DNA of 64,000 bases, taken from NCBI GenBank assembly GCA_028023455.1, contig JAQFVV010000014.1, forward strand, positions 933,336 to 997,335. Direction: 5' to 3'. Within the stretch, counting starts at the first letter, position 1. Every line of letters begins with the position of its first letter. Shown here in pieces: positions 23,792-35,963 of the stretch. The notes beneath the pieces were generated by a model. The model had not been told where the DNA came from, did no database searches, and saw only the letters and a list, made by a program, of their open reading frames with translations. Source of the DNA: Epiperipatus broadwayi (Eukaryota > Onychophora > Udeonychophora > Euonychophora > Peripatidae). The position numbers and the translations under genes are program-made.

Positions 23792-24392
23792 TGCTTTGTA
23801 TTGACTCTTCAATTACAGCGCATGAATATGTTCCCAAACTTGTTTAGCTTTGATTCACAAAATAGTTTGATTTGCTAACTAGTTTATAGTTCATACAAAT
23901 TTTTCAACATGTTCCAAGTTAAGTGTGTGATGAGAGATTGACATATACAAATTAACACAGTTCTAGCCTTGCTGAGCTGTATTAGAAAAGCACACTGTAT
24001 GTATAATAATTAATAATCGGACTATAATCCTGTACTTATAGTTTCTACATCTTAATTCTCTCCTTTCTCAACATAGGGTAATTCTCAATTTCCACGCTGT
24101 TCCCTTGCAACAGATGTGAATGCACTTTGTACTCTCTCTATTGTTCTTTTCCAAACCCCCTTTTATCTGTTTAGTTTCTTTTGTTTTCTGGAGTATACTA
24201 GTTTATAATTAAGGTGGACATTAATTAAATTCCTTTCATTATATGATTAATTAGTTTGGTTCAATTAATTGCATTTTAAGATGACTCAGACAACAAATAA
24301 TTAGGACGTCTATAATTAATATATTAGAAATTTAAAATGTTTTTTAAAAGGAATATTTTATGTATGTTTAATTTTAAAATGCATATTTCACA
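23792..24392 (-). repeat. 5' LTR of the GM130-carrying element
   Basis: 601 bp, TGCT...CACA on the plus strand. Taken as the 5' LTR because the Gag, knuckle and primer-binding-like site lie on the minus strand just inside it. The promoter and polyadenylation signals expected in an LTR were not resolved. Confidence 0.9.
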
Positions 24393-24639
24393 AAAGAAAA
24401 ATAACAATATTTGGAAAAAAGCTATTGGAGGATGAAATATTTTTAAATCTTCTCAACCAATAGAATTTGAGAATGAGGAGAAAAACCAAAGAAAAAAATA
24501 GTAAATTTAAATTTCACCACACACATTCTTATGATTTGAGAAAGAAGTTCTGAGAAAGTACTTGTTATTGTATTGCAACAACAGCTACTTAGATATTATG
24601 TTTTTATTACAAGGAAGCTCCCTGGAAATATTACTATGA

Positions 24640-26730
24640 ATTTATCATTATACCTGAGAATATTAGAATTAACAATATATATATATATGTTTCTCATCAT
24701 GAGAGTTAAAAAAAACTTTAAAAAAACTATATAATTATAAAATATATGAAATTTATTAATTATAAAATATATTTCATATTGCTTATTAAAAATATATTAT
24801 AACTTTGAAATAAATAAATTAATTTTATAAATAAATAACAGTATATATATATTTGCCAAATTTTGATTATTATATTAAAGCTGTTGTAGTCATAATTACA
24901 GTCATCATCTAAACATTCAAACGAAAAGTTAATAAGAGACCTGCAACTATTTAATATAAAATTGTAGCTCAAGGTACTAGAATTAGTACAACATTGCTTT
25001 GTGTTATTGCAGTCCTTGAATTAAAGCAAGTGTTGTGCCAACCTTTGTTAATATAAAGCCATTTAGAATAGGTTAAGACATTTTACCATTTTAATTTATT
25101 TTCTGATGATTTCATATTTTTTATTTCAAATTTAAAGTAGTATCTTCTGTCTTATTAGGGAAATTCACTGTGGTATTTTTATCTTTGTTTTATTGATTTA
25201 TCATTAAGTTATTTAATTGCAGTAATATTATGTTACAATGTATGTATATTACCATATAGATTAAAATATTTTGTTTACTTGTAAGTAATTATTGTATTAA
25301 TTGTCAGCTGATAACATTATATTCAAGTTGAATATTTTAATCAAAAAAAAAAATAAAATATGCAAAACAGAGAATAAAGAAGTCATTATCTGTTTTCTCA
25401 TAATTTGTATATACATTGTTTTGTCAAGCATATTTTTCACTGCCAAAATTTTTAATAAAACGTTAATTTTTTATAATATTTAAAGTCCTACATATTTTAT
25501 TTATTCTCTGCATCAAGCATTAAATAGTTTCAATAATTTTAAATAAAATAATTAGTACATATTTTAATCTATAATTTTATTTCAGTTAAGCTATAGTTAG
25601 TCTTATAATACTAATGACTAATACTATTCTAATAGCTGATCTTTTTTCCATGTATTCATATACATACATAATATTACATAAGCATAAAAGCTTTTTAAAG
25701 AAGTGTTTATGTATCTATGTTTAAACATGTTTCTTGAATTATATATTAGTGTTGTTAAACTGTTATTTCAAACGTTTGAGATGTAATCAGTTGGATTTTT
25801 TTTCGATCTTTTGAATTCACATAATGTTAATGTTGCAAGTTTATTTTTTATTATTATTACTGTTTATTCGTGGAAAGTGGGAGGGTAATGAAAAAAGGAA
25901 GGGACAGTTTAGACAAATATAGACCCCCCTTATCTTTCTATTTTTTTTTTTTGGGGGGGGGGTATTTTTTTAAGATCAAACCAAAAAAAAAAAAAAAAGA
26001 CTAAAAGTATTATTGGCTATTGTCGAACAATTATTAGACAGCTGTGGGCTGTGCTTTATATAAAGGTTTTGTATTCTTCAGACAGCTAGCAACAAAAGTG
26101 ATTATATATCATTATATGTCCAATTTATTTTTTAATACAGTAGATACTTAATGTATTACTTTTTAGTACACTACAGAAAAAAAAAAGTATTTTGTGTGTA
26201 CATATTTAAATATTTTATTTTTTGTCAAGTATTTAATTAATGTCTCTTTATAGACAAATATGTATACATGAATTAAAATAATAGCGAAAATGTGTACAAA
26301 TTAACAGGTTTGTTGTGTCTTTTCTAAAATTTCTTATGAAGAAGTAAATGATTTTATATTTGGTACCCCCCCCCTTTTTTTTGGCTTTATTTATTTATAC
26401 TAGAAAATAGACATTTTTAATTTATATTGCTGGTTTATATTTCTTCTTTTTTCAACCAATTTGTAGCATTAAAATTTAGTTATGTTTTTAAAAATAAATT
26501 TAATATAATAATATATTTTATTTCCAGCATTTATGTCTTTAGTGGCTATAATAAACTGTGTATTTTGTCTGCATATATATAGAAAGAGGATATATATATA
26601 AAAGCAAAGGCAGTTTATAAAAAAAATAATCTGGAAAACCAAATATTAAAATTAGTATTATTTATTTATATATATATAACAATTTATATATAAATAGATA
26701 ATTAATTTATATATATATATAAGATTAATT
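24640..26730. other. AT-rich DNA, no gene recognised
   Basis: TA repeats, and G/C homopolymers at 25926-25931 (C), 25955-25963 (G) and 26366-26374 (C) next to long T or A runs. No coding signal. Confidence 0.6.
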
Positions 26731-26802
26731 TTCAAAATAAATTGACTTTACTTTTTGAATATAAATTCAAAAAGTAAAGACATTTTATTTTGAAAATAAA
26801 TA
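26730..26802. repeat. ~33-bp-arm palindrome
   Basis: ATTTTCAAAATAAATTGACT with TTACTTTTTGAAT on the left is mirrored by ATTCAAAAAGTAAAG with ACATTTTATTTTGAAAAT on the right, separated by a few bases. Confidence 0.75.
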
Positions 26803-26944
26803 TGAAGTATAATATTTCTTAAAATTTGAATCTTTTGAATAATAAACTAGTTTATTAAAATACTGTAATTATTAAACATGTATATTATATAATTTTATAG
26901 TATTTTAAAAATATTGTTTTAAATCACACATTCATCCACTTTCT

Positions 26945-26970
26945 ATCTCTCTCTCTCTCTCTCTCTCTCA

Positions 26971-27023
<53 letters not shown>
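26945..27023. repeat. Compound (CT)n(CA)n microsatellite
   Basis: CT repeats from about 26947, interrupted once by CACA at 26969-26972, run to 27002 and continue as CA repeats to about 27023. Length is likely polymorphic. Confidence 0.95.
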
Positions 27024-27024
<1 letters not shown>

Positions 27025-27029
27025 TTAAA

Positions 27030-30000
27030 AACAATTTTCTTAATTCAAAAATGAATTTTTGTTGAATATTTTTTAACGTGTTTAAATAATTATTCTTATT
27101 TTTATTTGCTATCGATTATAAAATATAGTGTCCAAACTGTTTATAAAATTTATTTAATAGAATGATATAATAATATTTTGGTGAATCCTTTTTTGCTTAC
27201 TGAATCGATATTTCATGATATCTGTAATAAAATAATATTAGTATTCCAGTTTTTTTTTTAAGTAAAATTTTTTATTTAGATAAGTACCGATAAATCAGTT
27301 TTTATATTCGATTCTTTTTGTATTTAAATTAATTTTGATTTTTGTTTTAATAATTACTTTGATGCCATGATTATTAAATATATGTATATTTCTTTTAAAA
27401 TAAACTTTATTATTTCATTATTGAAATTATTACGATTTATTTAAAGGACTTGCGGGCATTTTTCACTTTATTTCATCTTATTATCCTAGTCTTTGAATAT
27501 ATTAATCATTGTCAATTTGGAAATTATATGTATAAACAAATGTTTCTGTAGAAATCATTGCTAAGTAATAAATAAATAATTTAACATTTTATAATGAATA
27601 GTAAAGTTGAATATATATTTATACTGTCTGTTTTTTTTTAACACCTTTAATTTTTTTATTGGGTTATGATTTTATTCAAGATACATTGACCAGATGACTC
27701 CTTTAGAGCGGTTGCTTTGATCCATAATTAGAATATACGAGTAGACATTAAATAAAATGAATGTTTATTAATAGCTCGATTTTATCATTTCATATTACTT
27801 TCAAACAGTTTATTAATTTTGATGAAGCAAAGGTAATAACAAAGATTAATGAAAAATTAAATAAGTACATTTAAAACAGTTATTTGTAACTGTATATATC
27901 TGTCGATGTCTGCAGATTAATATGTATGTATGTGCTTATATAATTGTTTTTAAGTACTACAATATATATATAGTTTATAACATATTTATGAATCATAAAA
28001 TGAATTATTTCAAATTTTAAAAAAAAAAAAAATTATAATTTTATTGGCAGTATGCTAATAATTTTAAAACATGTAAATATGGATTTTTATTCCCCTTGCA
28101 ATTGCGTTACCTGTGGTTTCGTTTACTTGTAGGGTGGCATACTTGAAAACTAAAAATCCATGTACGTTTTTGGTGCTTAGACATCAAATGAATTCCTGAG
28201 TGATAAATCCTTCAATTATTTTTTTAAAAAACTGAGTTATATAAATATTTAAATAACTATCAGCTGTTTTCTATATATTTTTTACTTTTAAGATTTTCAG
28301 TGCACCTCAAAATTAGCTTTCATTTTTTAAATATATTTTTTAATATTTACTTCATTTATTAATGTTTTTTTAATTCTATTATTTGAATACAACCCCCTTT
28401 TTTTTTAAAAGTAGCAATAAGTTCTTTTATTCTCATTTATGGAGTTGTAATTGTTACTCTCACTTTTTGATTTTTTCTGGCACATTTCTTTGTCATGCTC
28501 ACTTAGCAAGTATAATACGTTATTGAACTATTTAAAACAATGTTTGCAAAATAAATAAATAAAAAAAAATGAAATTAGATAGTTATGAATGAAACTGTAA
28601 TTAAAACAATTTTTTAAAAATAGACAGTTGATATTTTTTTTATGGAATAATTATTTATGGTAGTTGCTATAGTGCTGTCTGTGAGAATGATGCACTTCAT
28701 TCATTAACACTATAAGTATTCATTTCTCATAAATATATGCACAAAATATTTTAAAATTGTAATTATGCTTTAACTCAATAGATAAAGCCTCTTACATTTT
28801 TTTTTTAAAAAAAACTGCTATTATATTAGTGGTTTTAAGTTGCCAAATGATCTAAATTTATTAAGTAATTTTTGATTTCTTCTTTATTTAAAATGTTATA
28901 ATTTTTAATAACTATACTAGTTTTAGATTTAAACTTAAATTGTTTTTATATGTAATTTGATATTATATACAAAGTCAATAACATTAATATATTTTGATTT
29001 TTTAAAAATGATAAAGTGTAGTGAGAATATATATTTATAATATTTTATGTTTTTTAGGTACTTCAAAAATTTCACTATATATTTTAAACATAAATATATT
29101 ATTTCTAATATTGTATATATAAACATTATAAAATATTTTTGTTTGGTTATAAAACATCTACTTTATTGAAATGCTGTGTATGTTTAAAGGAAATGTTTTA
29201 ATGCAATTTCTTGACAAATCAGAAAAAAAACAAAAAATACTGCAAGAGAATTAAATGAAAAGTAGCTAAGCTTATTATATTTATTTTAAAGATATAATGT
29301 TACAGTTTCAAATGACAAAAAACATCTATCCTAATAATTAACAAGCTGTATATATATATAATTAGATATTTAAAAAAAGATTTTAAATATTAGCTTTTTA
29401 TATTTAGTTAATAAGAAAAAGGAAAAAAGTGGAATGCCAAAACAGGTATAAATAAGGACCTCTAAACATCAGTTATATCTGAATTGTTATCAGATTAATC
29501 AATTTAAATAGGAAATTGTTTTATCTACTACAGATACATGAATATGTTTTTATAATAAGGTGTTTTAATTTATAATTATATTTATATTTAAGAAAGATTT
29601 TATAGAAATAATGATTTTCATATTTTGTGTAAGATTTGATATTTATATTTTTCTTTTAAATTATTACATTTTACAAATGAAATTTGCTTTTAAATTAAAA
29701 AAAAAGCAAGTTTTTTTTTTGTAAGAAAATTAGTAATTTTAAAGGAAAACATTTAATCTTTTTAAAGAGTTTTTGACCCATGTGCATATTTTTTTCTTCC
29801 TATTGATTTCTATTAGTAGTGTATGAAGTACTTCTTACAAAAGTTATAGTTCTTATCAATATTGCTAGATTTTTGGCTTTTATAATGTAAATCTTTTGGG
29901 AACCTTGAGAAGGATATATCATTTTATTGGCATTTGACTAGAATCAAACAATTTTTTTGTTCAGTTATTTTTTTTACAATGGTTAAATTTTATTTTTCTC

Positions 30001-30575
30001 ATACTGAATGGTTTTTTTTATTTAAATTTTTCTTATATATTTAAAAAAGTAATATTTCAGCCTGTTGATTCTCTAATATTATTTGATATATATAAACTTT
30101 TACAGTGCTTAATATTATGTAACTATCAATATTAATATTCTACCACAGGTTTATCAGCATAAGATAAAACTTTTTTAAAGAAAAAATTGATCTGTCTTTA
30201 CATTTTTATTTCACTTTCTTTATCTAAAACACTTTGGAAAGAAGTCATGAAGATCTTAAATCAATCATATTATTTTTTTAAAACTATATTTCAAATTGTT
30301 TCAGATTGGCCTCTATTAAGAAATTTATATAAGAGATTACATAAAAATGGACTGTTTTTTTTTTTCAAAAAATTTTATCTTGTGCTTTTGATTGAGACTA
30401 TTTCATTTTCTTAACAAACTAGTGATTATTACACACCCATGTATGTATATATATATATATTACATTTTTAATTTTATTTCATGTTTCAATTCCACATTTG
30501 CTTAGGCTGTCCAGATTATATTTTACATTTTTATATATTGAATTTATCTCAAAATGTTATACTTTAAAAATTATA
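27030..30575. other. AT-rich DNA, no gene recognised
   Basis: About 3.5 kb of poly-A, poly-T and TA-rich sequence. Small frames (28935-29126 minus, 30187-30414 plus) are low-complexity. A short segment near 28170-28205 shares the words TTAGACATCA and GAA(T/C)TCC with the SINE-like piece at 42.7 kb. Confidence 0.6.
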
Positions 30576-30579
30576 ATTT

Positions 30580-30691
30580 ATATTTATTTTATATATATAT
30601 ATATGATATTTAAATATATGTATATTGTCTATACTATATTTATTTTATATATATATATATGATATTTAAATATATGTATATTGTCTATACT
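30580..30691. repeat. Tandem duplication, 56-bp unit
   Basis: GATATTTAAATATATGTATA occurs at 30605 and 30661 within near-identical 56-bp blocks, immediately left of the large palindrome. The phrase ATATGTATATTGTCTATACT also recurs, mirrored, on the far side of the inner element near 31390-31410. Confidence 0.8.
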
Positions 30692-30702
30692 AAATTTAAT
30701 TA

Positions 30703-31828
30703 TAAAGGATTTGAACTCAGACTTTCAAGCACCCTATATCTATCAAACTCATCATATACAACCTACACACATGACCACACATGAAAAAGATAAATGATCT
30801 CCAATATGGTCCAGATCACAATCTCCCATATATATACACAATCAGTGCTCAGTTTATATTAAGATAGCAAATCATCAAACGTTACTGGACAAACTTCAGT
30901 CTTCTTCTCTCTCCAACTCTTCAGTTATGCATTTCATTGAAAATTCAAGGATGGAAGGCTCAAAGCCCTTTTGAAAACAATATTATTGTCATACTCATGT
31001 TGACCTTAAGTAAATCTGACTTCTCACATATAAGACCTTACTATGTCCATTTAATTATACAGAAGAGGGATGGGCAGAATATAGGCTGAATATGTAATAT
31101 TTAAATATATGATATTGTGTATACTAATTTTAATGTAATTATAAGGGACTTGAGCTCAGACTTTCAAGCTCCTATATTTATCAAGTCCATCTTATACAAC
31201 CTACATATATGACCACATACAAGTGAAAAAGATAATGATCTCAAATATGTGTATTTTGTGTTTATATTGGAGATCATTTATCTTTTTCACATGTATGTGG
31301 TCATGTCTGTATGTTGTATAAGATAGATTTGATAGATGTAGGGAGCTTGAAAGTCTGAGTTCAAGTTACTTATAATTACATTAAAATTAGTATAGACAAT
31401 ATACATATATTTAAATATTACATATTCTTCCTGCATTCTGCCCATCCCTCTTCTGTATAATTAATTGGACATAGTAAGATTTTATGTGTGAGAGATCAGA
31501 TTGACTTAAGGTCGACATGGATATGATAATAATATTGGCATCATAAAGGGCTTTGAGCATTCATTCCATCATTGGATTTTCAATGAAATAGATGGCTGAA
31601 GAGTTGAAGAGGGGAAAAGATTTGCTATTGTAATATAAACTGAGCACTGATTGTATATGTGTGGGAGATTGTGATCTGGACTAACTGATGAGTACTGGTT
31701 CAGCACAAATATATATATTGGAGGTCATTTATCTTTTTCACATCTATGTGGTCATGTGTATAGATTGTATACAATGGATTGATAGATGCTGGGAGTTTGA
31801 AAGTCTGAGGTCAAGTCCCTTACAAATA
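30703..31828. mobile_element. 1.1-kb nested palindrome built from MITE family M1
   Basis: The whole segment is an inverted repeat centred near 31260. Outer ends are M1 arms (30703-30805 and 31715-31828). A middle module follows (30810-31115, mirrored 31410-31710), with landmarks such as CAATCAGTGCTCAGTTTATA against TATAAACTGAGCACTGATTG and GAAGAGGGATGGGCAGAAT against its mirror. At the centre is a complete M1 element (about 31125-31400). Arms differ by small indels and substitutions. The structure is best explained by insertion of one palindromic unit into the loop of another. No protein is encoded. Confidence 0.85.
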
Positions 31829-31829
31829 T

Positions 31830-32400
31830 ATATAATATTGAATCGTAAAATTAATAATAAATAGAATCTTTATCAAGATATATTCTTTAATAATCACAAG
31901 GCATGTTATTCTATAGCAACTTCATTCAATAATTATCAATCAAATCATAATACATTAAAACATTAAAAATAATATATATATAGAAATAATTAATGTGTGG
32001 ATTTATCCATTTATAATTATTTAATTAGAAATCACTTAAATTACAACAGTGGCTAATGAAGACCAACTGCATCAGGCCAAGAATTAAAGAAAAACTGACA
32101 GTCTTGATTGCATTGTTCTTTTTAATTTAGATCCTCCTATTAGTTTTTCTTTAAGTCTTAGCATGGGGTAATTGCTTTTTGTTAGCTACTGTTTTAAGTT
32201 ACATGCTTTCTAATTAAATAATTATATCTGGATAACTCTGCACATTAAATATTTCCATCTAAAATACCCATTAAAATATTATATATATATATAAATAATT
32301 TTATTGAAAAACCATATGTAATAATGATACAATTGTAAATCAAAAATAATAGTTATCCATGTTAGTCAGGCAACCAAATGTTCTGATGTGGTTACTGGTG
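31830..32400. other. AT-rich spacer, nothing recognised
   Basis: Lies between the palindrome and the 3' end of the LINE fragment. No frame or repeat was identified apart from a TA tract near 32280-32292. Confidence 0.5.
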
Positions 32401-32403
32401 TTG

Positions 32404-33432
32404 TTAATCCAGCTTAATCAGGCTCCACGTGTTGTCAAATAAAAATCTGGAAGAGATTATTCTGTCCTTATGACGAAATTCCTTTAGCTTGGAAATGAAT
32501 GTGTCTTCAGGCTTGGGATGAGGAAAGGTAAATTTGTTGCGACATCTGGCCATCCAGATGGCATAAGTGAGAAAGGTTGAGAGTCTTGTGGTGACATAAT
32601 CCCTGGACAGGAAGCAGCATTTAATATTTAAGATTTTGTTCAGGGAAATGTGGCAGTGGTAAGTAATGAATGTTCTGATTTTGTCATATGCTGGACAATC
32701 ATTTATCATATGATCAAAGGTTTCACAGGTTCTATGGCAGTTGTGACACATAGGATCTATATTCTTGAGGAATCTCCTGTAGTGCAGGAACCAGTTTGTC
32801 TGGAGTGAATTCAGGTTGATTTTTATGAGAAAGTCCAGGAACCTTGGCTCCAGCATGAGATGCTTGAAAAACCTGGTGACCACATGATTGTTACCACCGA
32901 GGTAAGGAATGGTAGAGTTTTGTGTGGAAAATAGCAGGCCATGAGCATCCCAAATGGAGATTTTTTGTCTGAATACTAGGGTAGAGTGGCCATTGTGAGC
33001 AAAAAGGTAGTCAAGTATCTGATTTAGCCAGCTTATCTTTGAAGGTGGAGGTCTGTCTGATGGAATGACTGGTTGTTCCGCTACAATCTGGGGAAATTTC
33101 TTTTGTAGGATGTGGATCAGAGAATGGCACTTTTGGTAGTATATAGAAAATGTTGCATGCAACGACATACCATTATTTTTACTATGTCGCTGCATGCGTT
33201 CAATTCCTATGGCCGCTGTTTTACCATTCCACAACAGCCGTGCACAGATTCGGTTGATTTTTGTATTGAAAGTCTTTGTCATGTTAATTATGGGTAGATA
33301 GTAGCTAATCTTTGCCATTACCTTGATATTGAGGAGAGAGATTTTCCCTTGCAGTGATAAATAAACCTTGGCAAGGTTTTTAACTGTGTTGGTGGCGGCT
33401 TCAATGATGGAATTCTGTATTTGTATCGACAT
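32404..33432 (-). CDS. LINE ORF2 C-terminal fragment (family L-A, copy 1), open frame
   Basis: 342 codons without a stop, unusual for this window. It matches the region downstream of the RT domain in LINE polyproteins. First comes a thumb-like part with ARLLWNGK (84-91), then NGMSLHATFSIYYQ (107-120), then a C-terminal C-x2-C-x8-H-x4-C motif starting CHNCH and including ETFDHMINDC (232-249; DNA 32694-32747). In LINEs this zinc-finger-like motif sits near the end of ORF2 and is thought to bind RNA or DNA. RT catalytic motifs, endonuclease and ORF1 are absent: a typical 5' truncation from incomplete reverse transcription. The layout recalls L1/Tx1-type ORF2 ends, but I do not assign a clade. 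Related copies lie at 49.4-49.9 and 61.9-63.0 kb. The ATG at 33432 is probably accidental. Confidence 0.75.
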   Translation of the reverse strand: MSIQIQNSIIEAATNTVKNLAKVYLSLQGKISLLNIKVMAKISYYLPIINMTKTFNTKINRICARLLWNGKTAAIGIERMQRHSKNNGMSLHATFSIYYQKCHSLIHILQKKFPQIVAEQPVIPSDRPPPSKISWLNQILDYLFAHNGHSTLVFRQKISIWDAHGLLFSTQNSTIPYLGGNNHVVTRFFKHLMLEPRFLDFLIKINLNSLQTNWFLHYRRFLKNIDPMCHNCHRTCETFDHMINDCPAYDKIRTFITYHCHISLNKILNIKCCFLSRDYVTTRLSTFLTYAIWMARCRNKFTFPHPKPEDTFISKLKEFRHKDRIISSRFLFDNTWSLIKLD

Positions 33433-33844
33433 GGCTTGCGGTAACTTGCCGGTAATAAATACTGGATTATTACTATTTAATTTTTCACTGTATAAATCAA
33501 GTGTACAAATATGATATTTTAATTATACATTTAAAATTTCCAATCATCTAATAATGATTATTTTCATCAAATTGTGCTGGACCTTTTTTTAAAAACATGT
33601 GTTTATATTTACTTGAATATGTAAAGTTTTATAATATTTTTTTTTCTCTATAATTTTTAATATATTTTATTACTGGAATACTTTTTTCACAATTTATTAT
33701 ATGACTGGTATTGAAAAAATAATTATATGGCATTGATTTTGTAAAGTTTTCTTTTAATTGCTCTTTTATTTTGCTTAACCTTTTTCAACTGTAATCACTC
33801 TCGATTGACTTATATATATAAATATTTCCAGAACATACCGCTAT

Positions 33845-34690
33845 TTGAAATAAATATCAAATCACTTCAAACATAAGACATTTTTAGCTATGCATCTCAA
33901 AACAGCTAATTCAAAAAGATACCTATTTGAACTATAGCCTGCAAAGATATTAAATGTAGAAACACAGACTAATTCAAACAGAGTGTGAAATTACATAAGC
34001 AAAGATCTTTAAACTGCTCCTAAACAACATGTTTACTATACTTACACAAAGACAAACTAAACTATTGTCATTTTTAATCTTTGAAACTCCCAAATACAGA
34101 TATATACAAAAATATTTCTTGGGCATAATGCTTATCCGAAATAAATATCAAATCACTTCAAATATTATGAAATTTTCAGCTATACCCTCTATGAATAAAC
34201 TTTTAGAGCACACATCTCAAAACAGTTAATTCAATATTTAATATCTTTGCAGCCTATAGTTCAAAAAGGCACCTTTTTGAATTAACTATTTCAAGATGCG
34301 ATTTCTAAATGTTTATTTACAGAGGACTTAACTGAAAATTTCATAACTTTTGGTGTGATTTGATATTTGATATTTATTTCAGATAGCATTATGCACTGAA
34401 AATATTTTCGTATATATCTGTGCTTGGGAGATTCAAAATTAAAAATTTCTAATGTTTATTTTATCTTTATGTAAGTATAGTTAATATGTTTTTTTAGAAT
34501 CAGTTTAAAGATCATTGGTATGTAATTTCACGCTCTGTTTGAATTAGTCAGTGTTTCAATATTTAATGTCTTTGCAGCCTATAGTTCAGAGGTACCTTTT
34601 TGAATTAGCTGTTTTGGGATGCAGGTTCTGAATGTTTATTCACAGAAGACATAACTGTAAATTTCTTGAAGTTTGAAGTGATTTATTATT
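33845..34690. mobile_element. ~850-bp palindromic foldback element
   Basis: The palindrome is centred near 34265. AAATAAATATCAAATCACTT occurs at 33848 and 34139 on the plus strand and mirrored near 34360 and 34670. Other pairs include TAGCTATGCATCTCAAAACA against TGTTTTGGGATGCA, and TATAGCCTGCAAAGATATTA against its near-mirror at 34561-34585. Each arm therefore contains an internal direct repeat, so the element is a palindrome of a duplicated unit. No coding potential; the 66-codon plus frame (34029-34229) is incidental. Confidence 0.8.
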
Positions 34691-34699
34691 ATATATTGC

Positions 34700-35440
34700 C
34701 TATTGAAATGATCACAATTAATTTTATAAACTATCCCTATTTTAATTTTAATATTATCAACCCTTTTAGCATTACACATTTATTTCCTTAAATATGGATT
34801 ATTTGTCCATTCTACTTATGTAGAATCATTTAGTAAATTTTCTTTGGTCAATGTCTTACATATATCTATTGAATCTAATATTGAAATCCATTTTTTATTT
34901 TCTTTTTATACACAGACTTTATATTATTTCTTATATTATTTGTATTTTTATTTACTAAAAAAATTTCCAGTATTTTTTCTTTTATAACTTATCTCTTCAT
35001 ATTCATTCTCAACTTTTAATTTTAGAATAATTTTGTCGACATGATACATACAGATCAATCAGACAAGATTCCGGTTTTGGCCATTTTATTTTTTAGATAC
35101 TGATCATATATGGAATTGTGATTAAAATATTAAAGTAATAAAGTATATTAAAAATTGTAAAGAAAACATTGTTATTAAAATTTATATAATCAGGAAAATA
35201 ATAAATGTATAAAGATGGTTAAAGATCCAGTACAATTAGGTAGTAAACAATCGTTCTTAGATGATTGGAAAGTTTAAATGCTTAGTTAAAATTTTATTTT
35301 TTGCCTATTTGATCAGTATACTGCACACATATCATTAATTGTTAATTAAAGAGTATAGTGGCTAGAGATGATATCTAGTTTAATGAATGATCAGTAATAA
35401 TCATTAAAGTAATTCTCTAAAGTGGTTTGGGACAAAATTG
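34700..35440. other. AT-rich DNA, nothing recognised
   Basis: No frame, hairpin or repeat stood out. Confidence 0.5.
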
Positions 35441-35650
35441 TGAGTGCTGAAAGTTTGACATATGTAATCAAACTATAATAATTTCTCTATCTATAAACTC
35501 CTAAACAAATGATGAATATATGTGTAAGAGATTGTAATCTAGCTAACTGATGATTGGTGGTTTACTATGAAATGTGCATTTTGGGGATCATTTATTTTTC
35601 CCAGTTCTTTTGTCATATGTTTCAGAAAATTGTGATGAAATAAAGTCTGA
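35440..35650. mobile_element. Decayed MITE, family M1-related (partial copy)
   Basis: Contains GAGATTGTAATCTAGCTAAC, matching GAGATTGTGATCTGGACTAA at 31666-31685, and GGGGATCATTTAT, matching the M1 inner arm. The mirror half is not recognisable, so this is a single-sided, degraded copy. Confidence 0.55.
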
Positions 35651-35883
35651 AATATATTTATTTAAAAAACCAGTTAAAAGTATATCTAAAAATAAAAGAT
35701 ATATATCAAGTTAAAATTACAAAATGAGCTATGTATGTATGCTTCACTCACTTGAAAAATGTGAGCTGGGTGTTTCAAAAATACATCCAGAGTGAGAAAA
35801 CGTAGTCAGATTTCTGGACTGATGGATGGTTATGGTATCATTGAGCTAAACTGAAAGATGTACTGAGATTAGAATTGAATTTG

Positions 35884-35886
<3 letters not shown>

Positions 35887-35960
<74 letters not shown>
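35887..35960. repeat. (TA)n microsatellite with internal inverted block
   Basis: Two TA tracts are separated by TTCAAA near 35921-35927. The left tract is preceded by TTTGAA, so the whole region can fold. Confidence 0.9.

Positions 35961-35963
<3 letters not shown>

Larger units (their letters stand above)
21484..24392 (-). mobile_element. Non-autonomous LTR retrotransposon (Gag plus captured coiled coil, no pol)
   Basis: Two direct repeats of 628 and 601 bp (21484-22111, 23792-24392) begin TG and end CA and are flanked by a perfect 5-bp duplication AAAGA (21479-21483, 24393-24397). The 1.68-kb interior is read on the minus strand: a primer-binding-like TGGCACAGTC two bases inside the 5' LTR, a Ty3/gypsy-type Gag, a CCHC knuckle, a GM130-like coiled-coil frame, and a purine tract next to the 3' LTR. 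Protease, RT, RNase H and integrase are absent, so it must have moved using proteins from another element. The LTRs differ at many positions, so the insertion is not recent. Confidence 0.9.
20771..24638. mobile_element. ~950-bp foldback element split by an LTR retrotransposon
   Basis: The left arm (about 20771-21240) is mirrored by 21255-21483 and then, after the LTR element, by 24393-24638. Matching landmarks are TCTCTATAACTTCCCTTAGC against GCTAAGGGAAGCTATAGAGA, and AAGAATGTGTGTGGTGA against its mirror CACCACACACATTCTT at 24519-24534. The right arm breaks at GAATTAAAGA and resumes as AAAGAAAAATAACAATATTT, exactly where the intact left arm reads straight through. Removing the insert and one target duplication restores a continuous palindrome. 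Confidence 0.85.

Noticed and set aside
31680-31705. CTGATGA word in the large palindrome
   Set aside because: No hammerhead stem or GAAA box follows.
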